A stretch of DNA of 46,901 nucleotides from Mucilaginibacter sp. (GTDB taxonomy: Bacteria > Bacteroidota > Bacteroidia > Sphingobacteriales > Sphingobacteriaceae). The position numbers and the translations under genes are program-made. The notes beneath the pieces are model-generated. The model searched no databases, was not told the origin of the DNA, and saw only the letters and a program-made list of their open reading frames with translations. Positions 7,769-17,700 of the stretch are shown piece by piece (within the stretch, counting starts at the first letter, position 1; each line of letters starts with the position of its first letter). The stretch lies in contig NZ_JAQBOI010000301.1 in the NCBI RefSeq assembly GCF_028288105.1, positions 1-46,901 of the forward strand, in the 5' to 3' direction.

Positions 7769-10234
7769 TTAGGAAATTTTGGCAACCACGGTACCGGCGT
7801 TAATAGTTGAGATATCAACACCATCAGGGCCAACTATTAATTCCATATTACACCCTTCATTTGACTGTAAGATATTTACATCGTTTAGCTTGTATTTTTC
7901 GGGGACGGTTATTTTTTCATTTGGTGATGCACCTTTAAAATCCGCTATAACCAGTGTGTCATTCCCCCTTTTTACAACAAAACCAAAAAGCGTATTGGCG
8001 TTGGTTAATGGCAATTGTTTAAACCAGGTATAAGTGCCCCGCCAGGTGCGAAATTCGCCGGCGCAGATACGGGCATCACTGATCAAACGGAAATAAGTTT
8101 TGTTTTTGTCAGTAGTAAAGGCCAGGCTATCAGTGGCAGTTACGAAAGCATTGGTAGAGCATTTAGACCCCAACCCCAATGTTTTATCCAAAAACATAGA
8201 TTGACAGATGCTTTTATCTGCGTTACATAATATTATTTTCTCAACGTTGGGGTAAGCAAGTCTTGCACCCGATTTCACATTTGCGACCTTGTCGGTTACA
8301 TCGGGCAGTGCAGAATGAGAAAAATATATTTTATCCTGCCATAGCTGACCAACACTCTGCATACCGTAGTACGTTGTTATATGGGTTGCAATTGGAAAGT
8401 CATGTCTTAAAAAAATATCTATGTTACCGTTCTTTACTTTGTATGTGACCTTTTCAATTACATTGACATCTTTAACGACCGCGCTTAAGGTGTTTGGATT
8501 GTAGATCTCATTAACAACATTAATGACAAGTTCATCTGCAAAAAAATTATCACCGTCTAATATTTCGTAACCATCAGCGAAAAAGGAGAAAGAATTGTTT
8601 TTGGCTGTAGTAATGCCGCTCTCGTCCTGCAGGTGACCACCTCCAACAAATACACCATCTATCTGAATAGGCCCGATATAATCAGATGAGTCACTGACCA
8701 ATATGGTTGTGGTCGACCTATCGGCGGTTAATAGTGGTGTTTTAGTAGCATTTGCCGTGAGCCCCACACTGTTAAATGTCATCAGGTTGTTAAGCATTGA
8801 CAGGGCAAACTTTATAATGATATCATTGGCATCATCCCATTTAGCACCAATATATAATACATCTCCAACCCGCTTGTAAGAGTTTTTAGTCTGCTTCAAT
8901 TGTATTGGGTTGGATGCCGCCAAAAATTGTTCATAATTAACAGCATCGCCGGCTGCGGTAGCAGGTAAAACACCTGTAACCTTTGCACCGATAAACAGAT
9001 TGCTGAAAACGTATGCTCCGGCAGAAAGCTGCATGGTCACATTTGTGCCGGTGATATAAGTAAAGTTTAAAGGGATATTAGTCCAGTCAATTGTAATTTT
9101 GGCTGTGTTTCCTGTATAGGTAAATGTGTATTCTTTTAGGCCAACGTCGCCGGCGGTTGACGCAAATTGATAGAATGCAACGATAACCCCGTCCTGATCC
9201 TGTATCCGAAAATAGATATCATTAACTCCGGTTGTAAGCTTATAAGCCATCCGGGCTAAATAGTATGTTTTGGCAGGTACTATACCAGGCCCCGCTAAAG
9301 CAATCTTTTTAACAGCGGCTTTAATAAGCAACTCATTCGCGGTGTTTGCCCCAGCATAAACTGCCCAGGGATTCACTATACCAACTGCCGCTATTTTATC
9401 ATTTAATACTTTACCCTGTTTGGCCGATAACACTTCTGTTGGGTTGATAGATGTTAGATCGTCTTTTATGGCGGGTAAATAGCTTGCGAAATCGAAGGGG
9501 ATATTATCTGTAGCATGTACCATGTATGTAAACCTTTCAAATGCTGTAGCGACACCTCCGGCTTCAAACTGCCAGGTGGGCCATTTTGATACCTGAACTG
9601 ATGACCGGAAATAGGCAGCATTGACCGGGCTAACAACATTATAGTTTGCAACACCTGTTGAAGTTTCTCCGCTTATAAATGCATGGTTGCTATCATACCA
9701 GCAGAAATGAGTTTTATAACTCATGGTATAAGATGTTGAACCGATAACAGGTATTGGTGCGGTTACATTATACGAAGCATTCGCGTTCGGTAAACTTGTA
9801 ACATAGTTAATTAAACTGCCAAGCACAACACCTGGGTCAGCAAGATTAAACAGGTTCTTTTTGGGTAGAACAAACGATGTTTTACCTGGTGTAACAGAGC
9901 CGGCTGCAACGGTAGTAGTAGGAAGCGTTGGTACAGAATATGACGGGATCCAGTATGTTCCATTGGAATAAAGCCTCCCGTTCATGATCACTTCATTGTC
10001 GGCTGGTTCCGGTATAACTATGGGGTTTCCTGATTGGTCGAGGAAATTCTCGTAGGTCCCGCTCTGAGTGAATGAATAGGATTTGCCCGCAACCAATTCG
10101 GAAGGAATGGTTGTTGGCAAAGCCGGGCCAAGATCGCCACTGGCAATTGCCGGCAACAGGGCCATTATTTCATCGCGGTTAAAAGTTAATCCCTTTAAGT
10201 AGAAATACTCTTCAAGTTCGGTTAGTGTGTACAT
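7769..10234 (-). CDS. Large phage-tail-fibre-like protein, orphan
   Basis: This 821-residue protein has no signal peptide, no transmembrane helix and no recognisable enzyme motif. Several segments are of a kind common in phage tail fibre or receptor-binding proteins: KKNLFN at 125-130, FEAGGVATAFERF at 223-235, and LSAKQGKVLNDKI at 269-281. The rest is rich in Thr, Ser, Asn, Val and short beta-like stretches. No other phage gene lies nearby. It sits 322 bases from tRNA-Arg, pointing toward it, so it may be the relic of an element once integrated there. I found no duplicated tRNA end that would mark an attachment site. A cell-surface or extracellular contractile-injection role is also possible. 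Function unknown. Confidence 0.65.
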   Translation of the reverse strand: MYTLTELEEYFYLKGLTFNRDEIMALLPAIASGDLGPALPTTIPSELVAGKSYSFTQSGTYENFLDQSGNPIVIPEPADNEVIMNGRLYSNGTYWIPSYSVPTLPTTTVAAGSVTPGKTSFVLPKKNLFNLADPGVVLGSLINYVTSLPNANASYNVTAPIPVIGSTSYTMSYKTHFCWYDSNHAFISGETSTGVANYNVVSPVNAAYFRSSVQVSKWPTWQFEAGGVATAFERFTYMVHATDNIPFDFASYLPAIKDDLTSINPTEVLSAKQGKVLNDKIAAVGIVNPWAVYAGANTANELLIKAAVKKIALAGPGIVPAKTYYLARMAYKLTTGVNDIYFRIQDQDGVIVAFYQFASTAGDVGLKEYTFTYTGNTAKITIDWTNIPLNFTYITGTNVTMQLSAGAYVFSNLFIGAKVTGVLPATAAGDAVNYEQFLAASNPIQLKQTKNSYKRVGDVLYIGAKWDDANDIIIKFALSMLNNLMTFNSVGLTANATKTPLLTADRSTTTILVSDSSDYIGPIQIDGVFVGGGHLQDESGITTAKNNSFSFFADGYEILDGDNFFADELVINVVNEIYNPNTLSAVVKDVNVIEKVTYKVKNGNIDIFLRHDFPIATHITTYYGMQSVGQLWQDKIYFSHSALPDVTDKVANVKSGARLAYPNVEKIILCNADKSICQSMFLDKTLGLGSKCSTNAFVTATDSLAFTTDKNKTYFRLISDARICAGEFRTWRGTYTWFKQLPLTNANTLFGFVVKRGNDTLVIADFKGASPNEKITVPEKYKLNDVNILQSNEGCNMELIVGPDGVDISTINAGTVVAKIS

Positions 10235-10892
10235 AATTTAAATGTTGTTTATGATTGTTAAGATTTATTAATTTAAGTTTTTAGATGTGGTGACGATGAG
10301 GATCGGGGTACTGCCGATCCCCACGGAAAACCTGTTTAGCCAGGTGTGTCTCTATCCGTATCATTGCCCACTATGCGCTATTTGGCACACAGCGCAGAAT
10401 AATCGCTGGGTACCTTAAGAGCAATCTTTTTTTACTGAATGTAATTACAGGAAGGGTTTGCTGTAGAGTTAGAGTAATATGCGAAAGTGCCACGGATAGC
10501 CCTTAAAATATAGGACAGAAACAAGCGGTTGAGGCAGCCAGTGGGCAGGGAGCAGTTACCATGGGTGCTTCCAAGGTAAAAGGAATAGTGCCATTCAACT
10601 TTCTCATATGATGGGTACAAAGTTAGGGAGCTAAAGTTACTTTAGTGGTGACAATAAATTGTCAGTATAAGCGAGATAGATAATCTATAGTAAAAAATAT
10701 TGGTTATACTACTGCCTTCATCGTCTGTTGTTATTGGATATTAACTAAGTCATCGTCTTGATGAGGACGCTATAAAAGACCCTCTATGCAATTTAGATAT
10801 GCTTTTTTTTAAAAAAAATATTACTTGCGACTTCTTCAACCGGCGCGGATATGCGGCCCGGGATAAAGCTGGGCGTACTCATGACTCTTGTA
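10235..10892. other. Gene-poor stretch upstream of the tail-like gene
   Basis: About 660 bases without a convincing gene. A GGATCGG / CCGATCC hairpin with a 7-base loop lies at 10302-10322. A 62-codon minus-strand frame at 10432-10620 has no recognisable sequence and is probably chance. The stretch is less AT-rich than other spacers here and may be remnant DNA of the element that brought the tail-like gene. Confidence 0.4.
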
Positions 10893-11054
10893 CTATTTAT
10901 TTTCTTCAGGCGGGACTTCATCCGGTAATTCATCAGGGTTTTCCTGAGGCACCTCGGGTATTTTGGGGTCAATAGGTTGCTCTATTTCGGGTTTGTCTTT
11001 TTTTACAGGCATTTCCTCCGGTTCGTTGGGTATGGTCTGGTGCTTTTTGCTCAT
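10893..11054 (-). CDS. Small acidic Pro/Glu-rich protein, 53 residues
   Basis: An ATG at 11052-11054 opens a 53-codon frame ending with TAG at 10893-10895. The protein starts MSKKHQTIPNEPEEMP and continues with repeated Pro-Glu-Asp units (PEIEQPIDPK, PEVPQENPDE, PDEVPPEENK). It is hydrophilic, probably disordered, with no signal peptide or membrane segment. Similar short Pro/Glu-rich proteins occur in Sphingobacteriaceae to my knowledge, but no function is known. The biased composition and clean start and stop favour a real gene over chance. Confidence 0.65.
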   Translation of the reverse strand: MSKKHQTIPNEPEEMPVKKDKPEIEQPIDPKIPEVPQENPDELPDEVPPEENK

Positions 11055-11182
11055 GCCTAAATAACATAGCGGCTAATCAGATTGTTTTTTATGCATTAAT
11101 TGAGCTGCTTCAAGCAGGAAGGTATCATCTTTAAGCAAACATTAAGTTTTCTGTTTTGTAATAATTAGTATTATCTTAAGGC

Positions 11183-11524
11183 ATGAAAAAACTACTATTT
11201 CTTTTCATCTTATCTTCTGCTTTTGCGTTTAAAGCATCGGCACAAACCTTTAATGCCGAAGAGTTTAAAAGCAATCTGGGTAAAACCAAAACCCTTTGTG
11301 ATGTAGTATCTTCTGTAAAGATCTTCAGTGATACACTTACCCTAATAAATATGGGTGGTAATTATCCAAACCAAAAGTATATTATAGCCGTAAAAGGAAA
11401 TAAAATAACGCTGGATTGGGCTAATTTAAAAGGGAAGAATATGTGCGTTACCGGTGTGTTCGAAATGCACAAAAATCGTCCTGAAATTGTGGCGGCACAA
11501 CCCGACCAGATAGTATTTAAATAA
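11183..11524 (+). CDS. Small secreted OB-fold-like protein
   Basis: This 113-residue protein starts with a clear signal peptide (MKKLLFLFILSSAFAFKASA, cleavage near residue 20). The remaining 93 residues hold short beta-like segments: a CDVVSSVKIF strand, NMGGNYPNQKYIIAV, and a KGKNMCVTGVF strand near the end. This pattern resembles small bacterial OB-fold proteins of the nucleic-acid-binding type. Two Cys residues (in TLCDVV and KNMCVT) might form a disulphide in the periplasm. It lies 225 bases upstream of the biosynthetic cluster on the same strand; nothing shows that they are linked. Confidence 0.7.
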   Translation: MKKLLFLFILSSAFAFKASAQTFNAEEFKSNLGKTKTLCDVVSSVKIFSDTLTLINMGGNYPNQKYIIAVKGNKITLDWANLKGKNMCVTGVFEMHKNRPEIVAAQPDQIVFK

Positions 11525-11714
11525 CAAAAGGATAATTTCCCCACCAGTATTAGCTATATATTAACTCATGGTTATGTAATTATGGGCTATACGATCAAAT
11601 AATAAAATTCACTTAAATGAAAATTAAATGAATTTTTTTGACTCCCGTTACAAGTCCATAAAGTTTAATTTTATAACTTATACCCGATTTTAAACCTGCG
11701 TAGCAGTAACTATA

Positions 11715-11735
11715 AGGTTAGATGAAACCTAACCT
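11715..11735 (+). promoter_or_regulatory. Inverted repeat in the leader of the biosynthetic cluster
   Basis: AGGTTAG at 11715-11721 and its exact inverse CTAACCT at 11729-11735 flank a 7-base spacer. It ends 14 bases before the first biosynthetic ATG. It could be an operator or a small RNA hairpin over the ribosome entry region. A weak promoter-like TTTG (11637-11640), followed 18 bases on by TAAAGTTTA, lies upstream. Confidence 0.35.
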
Positions 11736-11749
11736 ACTTATTTAGCTTA

Positions 11750-14700
11750 ATGGACATTCTTACTGATAATAAGTATAATAATATTTCAACTGATGATGTG
11801 CTGATTCATTATTTGTTTGAACAGCAGGCGCAGCAATACCCGGCGGTTACAGCAGTACAATTTGGCGATAGTAAAATTACCTACGCCGGGCTAAACGCCA
11901 AAGCTGATGAATTGGCCAAAACTATCCTGTCAGTTTCCCCAGCCTCGCTTGTTATTGGTGTAAGCTCCACCCGTTCTATAGAAACCATTATTAGCCTGCT
12001 TGCCATTTTAAAAGCCGGTAAAGCTTACCTACCGCTCGACCCAACCTTCCCGGCCGATCGCCTGCAGGACATTGTTGCCGATTGTGGTATGGATACCATT
12101 TTGGTACCTGAAAAGGATAGCGCGATTTTCGAGCCGATAATTAAAAATGTTATCGTCTCCGATAAGTCGGTAAGCTCGTCTGCATATGTGGGCGAATGTG
12201 CTAAAACCAAAGTAGCTTATATCATTTACACATCCGGTTCAACAGGTAAACCGAAAGGGGTTTGCGTTGGGCATGCAGGTGTGATTAACTTAATAAACTG
12301 GCATAAACGCATCTCGCCATATTTGGGTGTGGGGCATAAAACACTGCAATTTTCTCCACTGATATTTGACGCTTCGGTAATGGAGATCTTTTGTACGCTG
12401 TGCATAGGCGGTACCTTAGTTTTGGTAGAGGACGAAACCCGTATTGACCCATTAAAGCTTTTACGTTATGTAGACGAGCAAAAGGTGAACCGTATAAACG
12501 TTCCTTTTGTAGCCCTGCAATATTTTACCGAAGCGGCCGATGCCGAACAGTACTTCCCGCAATCGTTACAGGAAGTGATAAGCGCAGGCGAGCAGTTAAA
12601 AATAACACCGCAGGTATTAAGATTCTTCCAGGCATTGCCGGGCTGCGTGTTCTACAACATGTATGGCCCAACCGAAGCCAGCGTTTGCAGCACGGCCCTA
12701 AAAATGGAAGGCCCCGCCGAAAACTGGCCTTTATTGCCAACCATTGGCAAAGCGATGGATAATGTAACCATTCATATACTGGATGAACAGCTTAACGAAG
12801 TCGCCAAAGGCGATCAGGGCGAACTTTGCATCAGCGGTATAAATTTGGCGTATGGTTACCTTAACCGCCCCGATCTGACCGACGAAAAATTCATTAAATG
12901 GGCAGATGATTCAGGTAAACCAACCCGCATTTACCGCAGCGGCGACTTAGGCCGCTACCTGCCCGATGGCACTATAGAATATCTTGGCCGCCGCGATACA
13001 CAGGTTAAAATTCGTGGTAACCGTGTAGAGGTTGGCGAGATAGAAGTATTGCTAAACCAACTGGAAGGTATCCAGCAATCTGTTGTAGTGGCCCGCGAGG
13101 ATGTACCCGGTCAAAAACGACTGGTGGCTTACCTGATATCATCAGGTGTTAAAAAAGATCTTGTTTTTCTTCGCGATAGCATAGAACAAAAACTGCCCGA
13201 CTATATGATGCCATCGGCATTTGTTTGGGTAGATGGCTTTGCTAAAACAACCAGTGGTAAGGTAGACCGCAACGCCCTGCCCGCCCCGGATCTGCAAAGG
13301 CCCGAGCTTTCTGTACTGTACAAAGCCCCCATAACCGCTGCCGAAAAACATATCGCTGCCCTATGGGCCGAACTGCTGCAGTTGGATAAGGTGGGTATTT
13401 ACGATAACTTTTTTGAGCTGGGCGGTAACTCCATACTGGCGCTTAAAACCGTTGCGAGCCTAAAAAAGCAGCACAATTATACCCTGCCCATAACCAAGCT
13501 ATACCAATATCCAACAGTTAACGGTATAGCCGGTTACATTGACGGCAACAAGGTAGTAGCCAAAGTAATGGCCAACAAACCCAAAAAAGATAAAAACAAC
13601 AACGATATAGCCGTAATAGGCATGGCAGCCCGTTTCCCCGGCGCCGATAATATTTATGAGCTTTGGAAAGTGCTGACCGAAGGGCGTGAAACTACATCCT
13701 TTTTCACTGATGAAGAGCTCGATCAAAGCATCCCGTTTGCTATTCGCAATGCGCCAAACTATGTTAAAGCGCGTGGTATAGTAGAAAACTCGGAAGGGTT
13801 TGATGCCGCATTTTTTGGTATCAGCCCCAAAGTGGCCGAACTGATGGATCCGCAACACCGGGTGTTTCTTGAACTGGCCTGGGAAGCATTAGAAACCAGC
13901 GGGCATTTGCCGGCTAAATATTCAGGGTCGATAGGGGTGTTTGCGGGTACAGGTAACAATACTTATTACACTAATAACGTACTGTCCAATACCGAAAAAA
14001 TTGAGAACATTGGCAGTTTCCTGGTATCAACCATAAACGAAAAAGATTATATAGCCACCCGCACCGCTTACGAGCTTAACCTGAATGGCCCGGCAGTGAG
14101 TGTGCATGCCGCATGTTCTACCTCATTGTTAGCAATTGCACAAGCTGCTGATAGCATTCGTAACGGGCAGTGTAATGTGGCGCTGGCAGGTGGTGCATCT
14201 ATCAATTCGCCAATAAAAAGCGGGCATTTGTACCAGCAGGGCACTATGCTTAGCGCCGATGGGCATTGCCGATCATTTGATGCCGAAAGCGACGGTACAG
14301 TGTTTAGCGATGGCGCGGGTGTTGTAGTATTAAAAAGCCTTGAAGAAGCCGAACGTGACGGCGATACCATTTATGCCGTTTTAAAAGGCGTTGGCTTAAA
14401 TAACGATGGCGGCGGCAAAGGTAGCTTTACTGCACCAAGCGCAACAGGGCAGGCAGGAGCCATTGCAATGGCTATTGCCGATGCGGATATCGACCCGTCG
14501 ACAATAACTTATGTAGAAGCCCACGGCACGGCCACATCGTTAGGCGACCCGATAGAAATTGAAGGATTAAACCTTGCTTTTGGCAAACAAGATAAGAACC
14601 AGTACTGCGCCATAGGTTCTATAAAAAGTAATATGGGCCATTTGGTGGCAGCGGCGGGTGTGGCTGGTTTCATTAAAACTACGCTGGCCTTGTTCCATAA

Positions 14701-17700
14701 ACAGATTCCGCCTACGCTGCACTTTACCAAAGCCAACCCTAACATTCATTTTGAGGACAGTCCGTTTTATGTGAATACCAAACTTACCGATTGGCAAAGC
14801 AACGGTAAACGCAGGGCAGGGGTAAGTTCGTTTGGGGTAGGTGGTACAAACGTGCACACCATACTGGAAGAGTATTACAGGGAAGAACAACCGGTAGGCG
14901 ATAGTCACCCGGTGCAATTGATCAGTTGGTCGGCTAAAACAGCAACCAGCGCATCTAAATGGGCCGATAGGCTATTCCACTATATACAGGAAAATCCGGA
15001 AGCACAGATAGCAGATATCGCCTATAGCCTGCACAGCACCCGTACAGATTTTAAAGAAAGAAATTTTATACTTGCTGCCGACAGGCAAGACCTGCTGGAT
15101 AAGCTAACTAAGTTTAAGCGTGACCCATTCAACTCAAAAACACTAAAAGAAAAAGCTACCGAAATCGTATTTATGTTCCCCGGGCAGGGTGCGCAGTATC
15201 TAAACATGGGCCGTGAGCTTTATGAACAGGAACCTGTTTTTGCCGATGCAATAAACGAGTGCGTTGCCTTGCTGGAAGGTACAGGTCACCAGGATATTCT
15301 CAATGTTATTTATGCTGATAATTCCGCCGATGCGACTGAGAAACTAAAGAATACATATTACACCCAGCCCGCTATCTTCATCACCTCTTACGCTATGGCT
15401 AAGCTGTGGATGAGTTGGGGCATCGAGCCATCGGTATTTACCGGGCATAGTATTGGCGAGTTTGTAGCCGCGCATTTTGCGGGGATATTCAGCCTGCCGG
15501 ATGCTTTGAAACTAATTACAGAACGCGCCAAACTGGTAAGTGAGGTTGCCGAAGGCGATATGCTATCGGTACGTATTACCGCTGCCGAGTTGGAGAAGAT
15601 CTTACCGGATAACCTTTCTATAGCCGTTATCAACAGCAATAAACTCTCTGTTGTGGCCGGCGAAAAAGATGCTGTTGCAGCCTTTGCCAAAACGATCGAA
15701 GAAAAAGGGATCCCCGGCAGATTGTTGCAAACCAGCCATGCTTTCCATTCGGCCATGATGGATGATATTGTGGCACCGTTTGAGGCGATTGTTAGATCGG
15801 TAAAGCTAAACGCGCCTGTTAAGCCCGTTGTATCTACCGCCACAGGTAAATGGCTAAGCGAAGCCGAAGCTACCGACCCTGCATATTGGGCAGCACATTT
15901 ACGTAAAACAGTCCGTTTTGCTGATGCTATCGATACATTAACAGAAGACAGCGGCCGGCTGTTCTTAGAAGTTGGTCCCGGCCGTACACTGGCTACACTA
16001 ACAGCCCAGCAAACGGTAGATAACCCTGCTGCTACTGTCGCAGGTATCGAAGTTAGTAACGATCAGCCCGAGTATCAATCGGTAATAAAAGCCCTTGGCC
16101 AGCTATGGCTAAACGGTGTAGAGCCGGATTGGAATGCGTTTTACACAGATCGGCGTAAAAAATTAAGGCTACCATCTTATGCGTTCGATCATAAAAAATA
16201 TTGGGTTGAACCTGTCGTATTTAATCAAACAGGAACAGTGAACTACCAGCCGGAAGAAATAGTGCCGGATGCACCACAAACCCTTACACAAGAAAATATT
16301 ACCCCAAATAATATAATGAGAAAAGATTTGCTGGCCGATAAACTGCATGAAATTTTCGAAGATGCTTCGGGTATCGAAATAGATAAAGCATCTGCAGATC
16401 TGAGCTTCCCCGAGATTGGTTTCGATTCGTTATTGCTAACGCAAATTGCCACTAATCTTAAAAAAACATTCAATGTAGCTATCACCTTCAGGAAACTTTT
16501 TGAAGAGTATAATTCTATTAATCTGTTAGCTGATTTCCTGGATAAGAACCTGCCTGCGGGTCAATTTGAACCACAGCAGGCTGAGCGCCCGGCACAAATA
16601 CCTCCTCCATTGTTTGCATCAAACGGAAACAGTAGCATTACATTACATAACATATCGCAGCAACTGCAATCTCTAGCGCACCAGATCGCCTATTTGCAGG
16701 GAGCAGATGTAAAAATTGCTCAGATTATCCTTTCGCCGCCGCCATTTAATGACATGAAGGGTGCACCGATAGCGCCCCGTACATTAGAGCAGGAATCGGA
16801 TATAACGCCGGAAGAAATGGTGGAGATAGAAAAACCATTTGGCGCCACCGCCCGTATCGAAAGAAAGGTACAGGAACTGGACGATAAGCAAATGGCCTTC
16901 CTTGCCGATCTGACAAAAAAATATAACGCTAAAACCAAAAAAAGCAAAGAACAAACCCAGCAGCATCGTGCCTACATGGCCGACCCGCGCGTGGTAAGCG
17001 GCTTTAGGCCACTGACCAAAGAAGTGGTTTACCCAATAGTTATCAATAGATCTAAAGGCAGCCGCCTTTGGGATCTAGATGGTAACGAATACATCGACGC
17101 GTTAAACGGATTCGGTTCCAATATGTTAGGTTATCAGCCCGATATTTTGAAAGAAGCTGTAAAAGCCCAAATAGATTTGGGTTACGAGATAGGTCCGCAG
17201 CATGAACTGGCAGGCGAGGTTTGCAAAATGATGTGCGAGTTTACCAATTTTGACCGTGCCGGTTTGTGTAATACAGGCTCGGAAGCTGTATTGGGCGCTA
17301 TGCGTATCGCCAGGACGGTAACCGGCCGGTCGCTTATTGTTGCCTTTAGCGGTTCATATCATGGCATTATGGACGAGGTAATTGTTCGCGGTACCAAAAA
17401 GCTAAAAACTGTTCCCGCTGCATCAGGCATCTTGCCCGCTAACGTGCAGAACATGCTGATCCTGGATTATGGCACCGATGAATCCCTGCGTATTATCAAA
17501 GAACGAGCGGACGAAATTGCCGCTGTATTGGTAGAGCCCGTACAAAGCCGCAGACCGGAATTTCAGCCTATAGATTTCCTTAAAAAATTAAGAACTGTTA
17601 CGGCTGATACCAAAATAGCTTTGATATTTGACGAAGTGATAAGCGGTTTTCGTTTCCATCCGGGTGGGGCACAGGCGCTGTTTGGCGTTAAAGCCGATAT

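Noticed and set aside
10432..10620. 62-residue minus-strand frame in the gene-poor stretch
   Set aside because: No recognisable sequence and no neighbour context; kept only as a note in the spacer entry.
7423..11182. Possible attachment-site duplication of the tRNA-Arg 3' end
   Set aside because: Searched by eye for a second copy of the tRNA end up to 11182 and found none, so an integrated element cannot be bounded.
15388..15843. 151-residue minus-strand frame inside the first megasynthase
   Set aside because: Antisense to the acyltransferase domain, whose catalytic motifs are intact; composition is Ser/Thr/Ala-rich, typical of a shadow frame.
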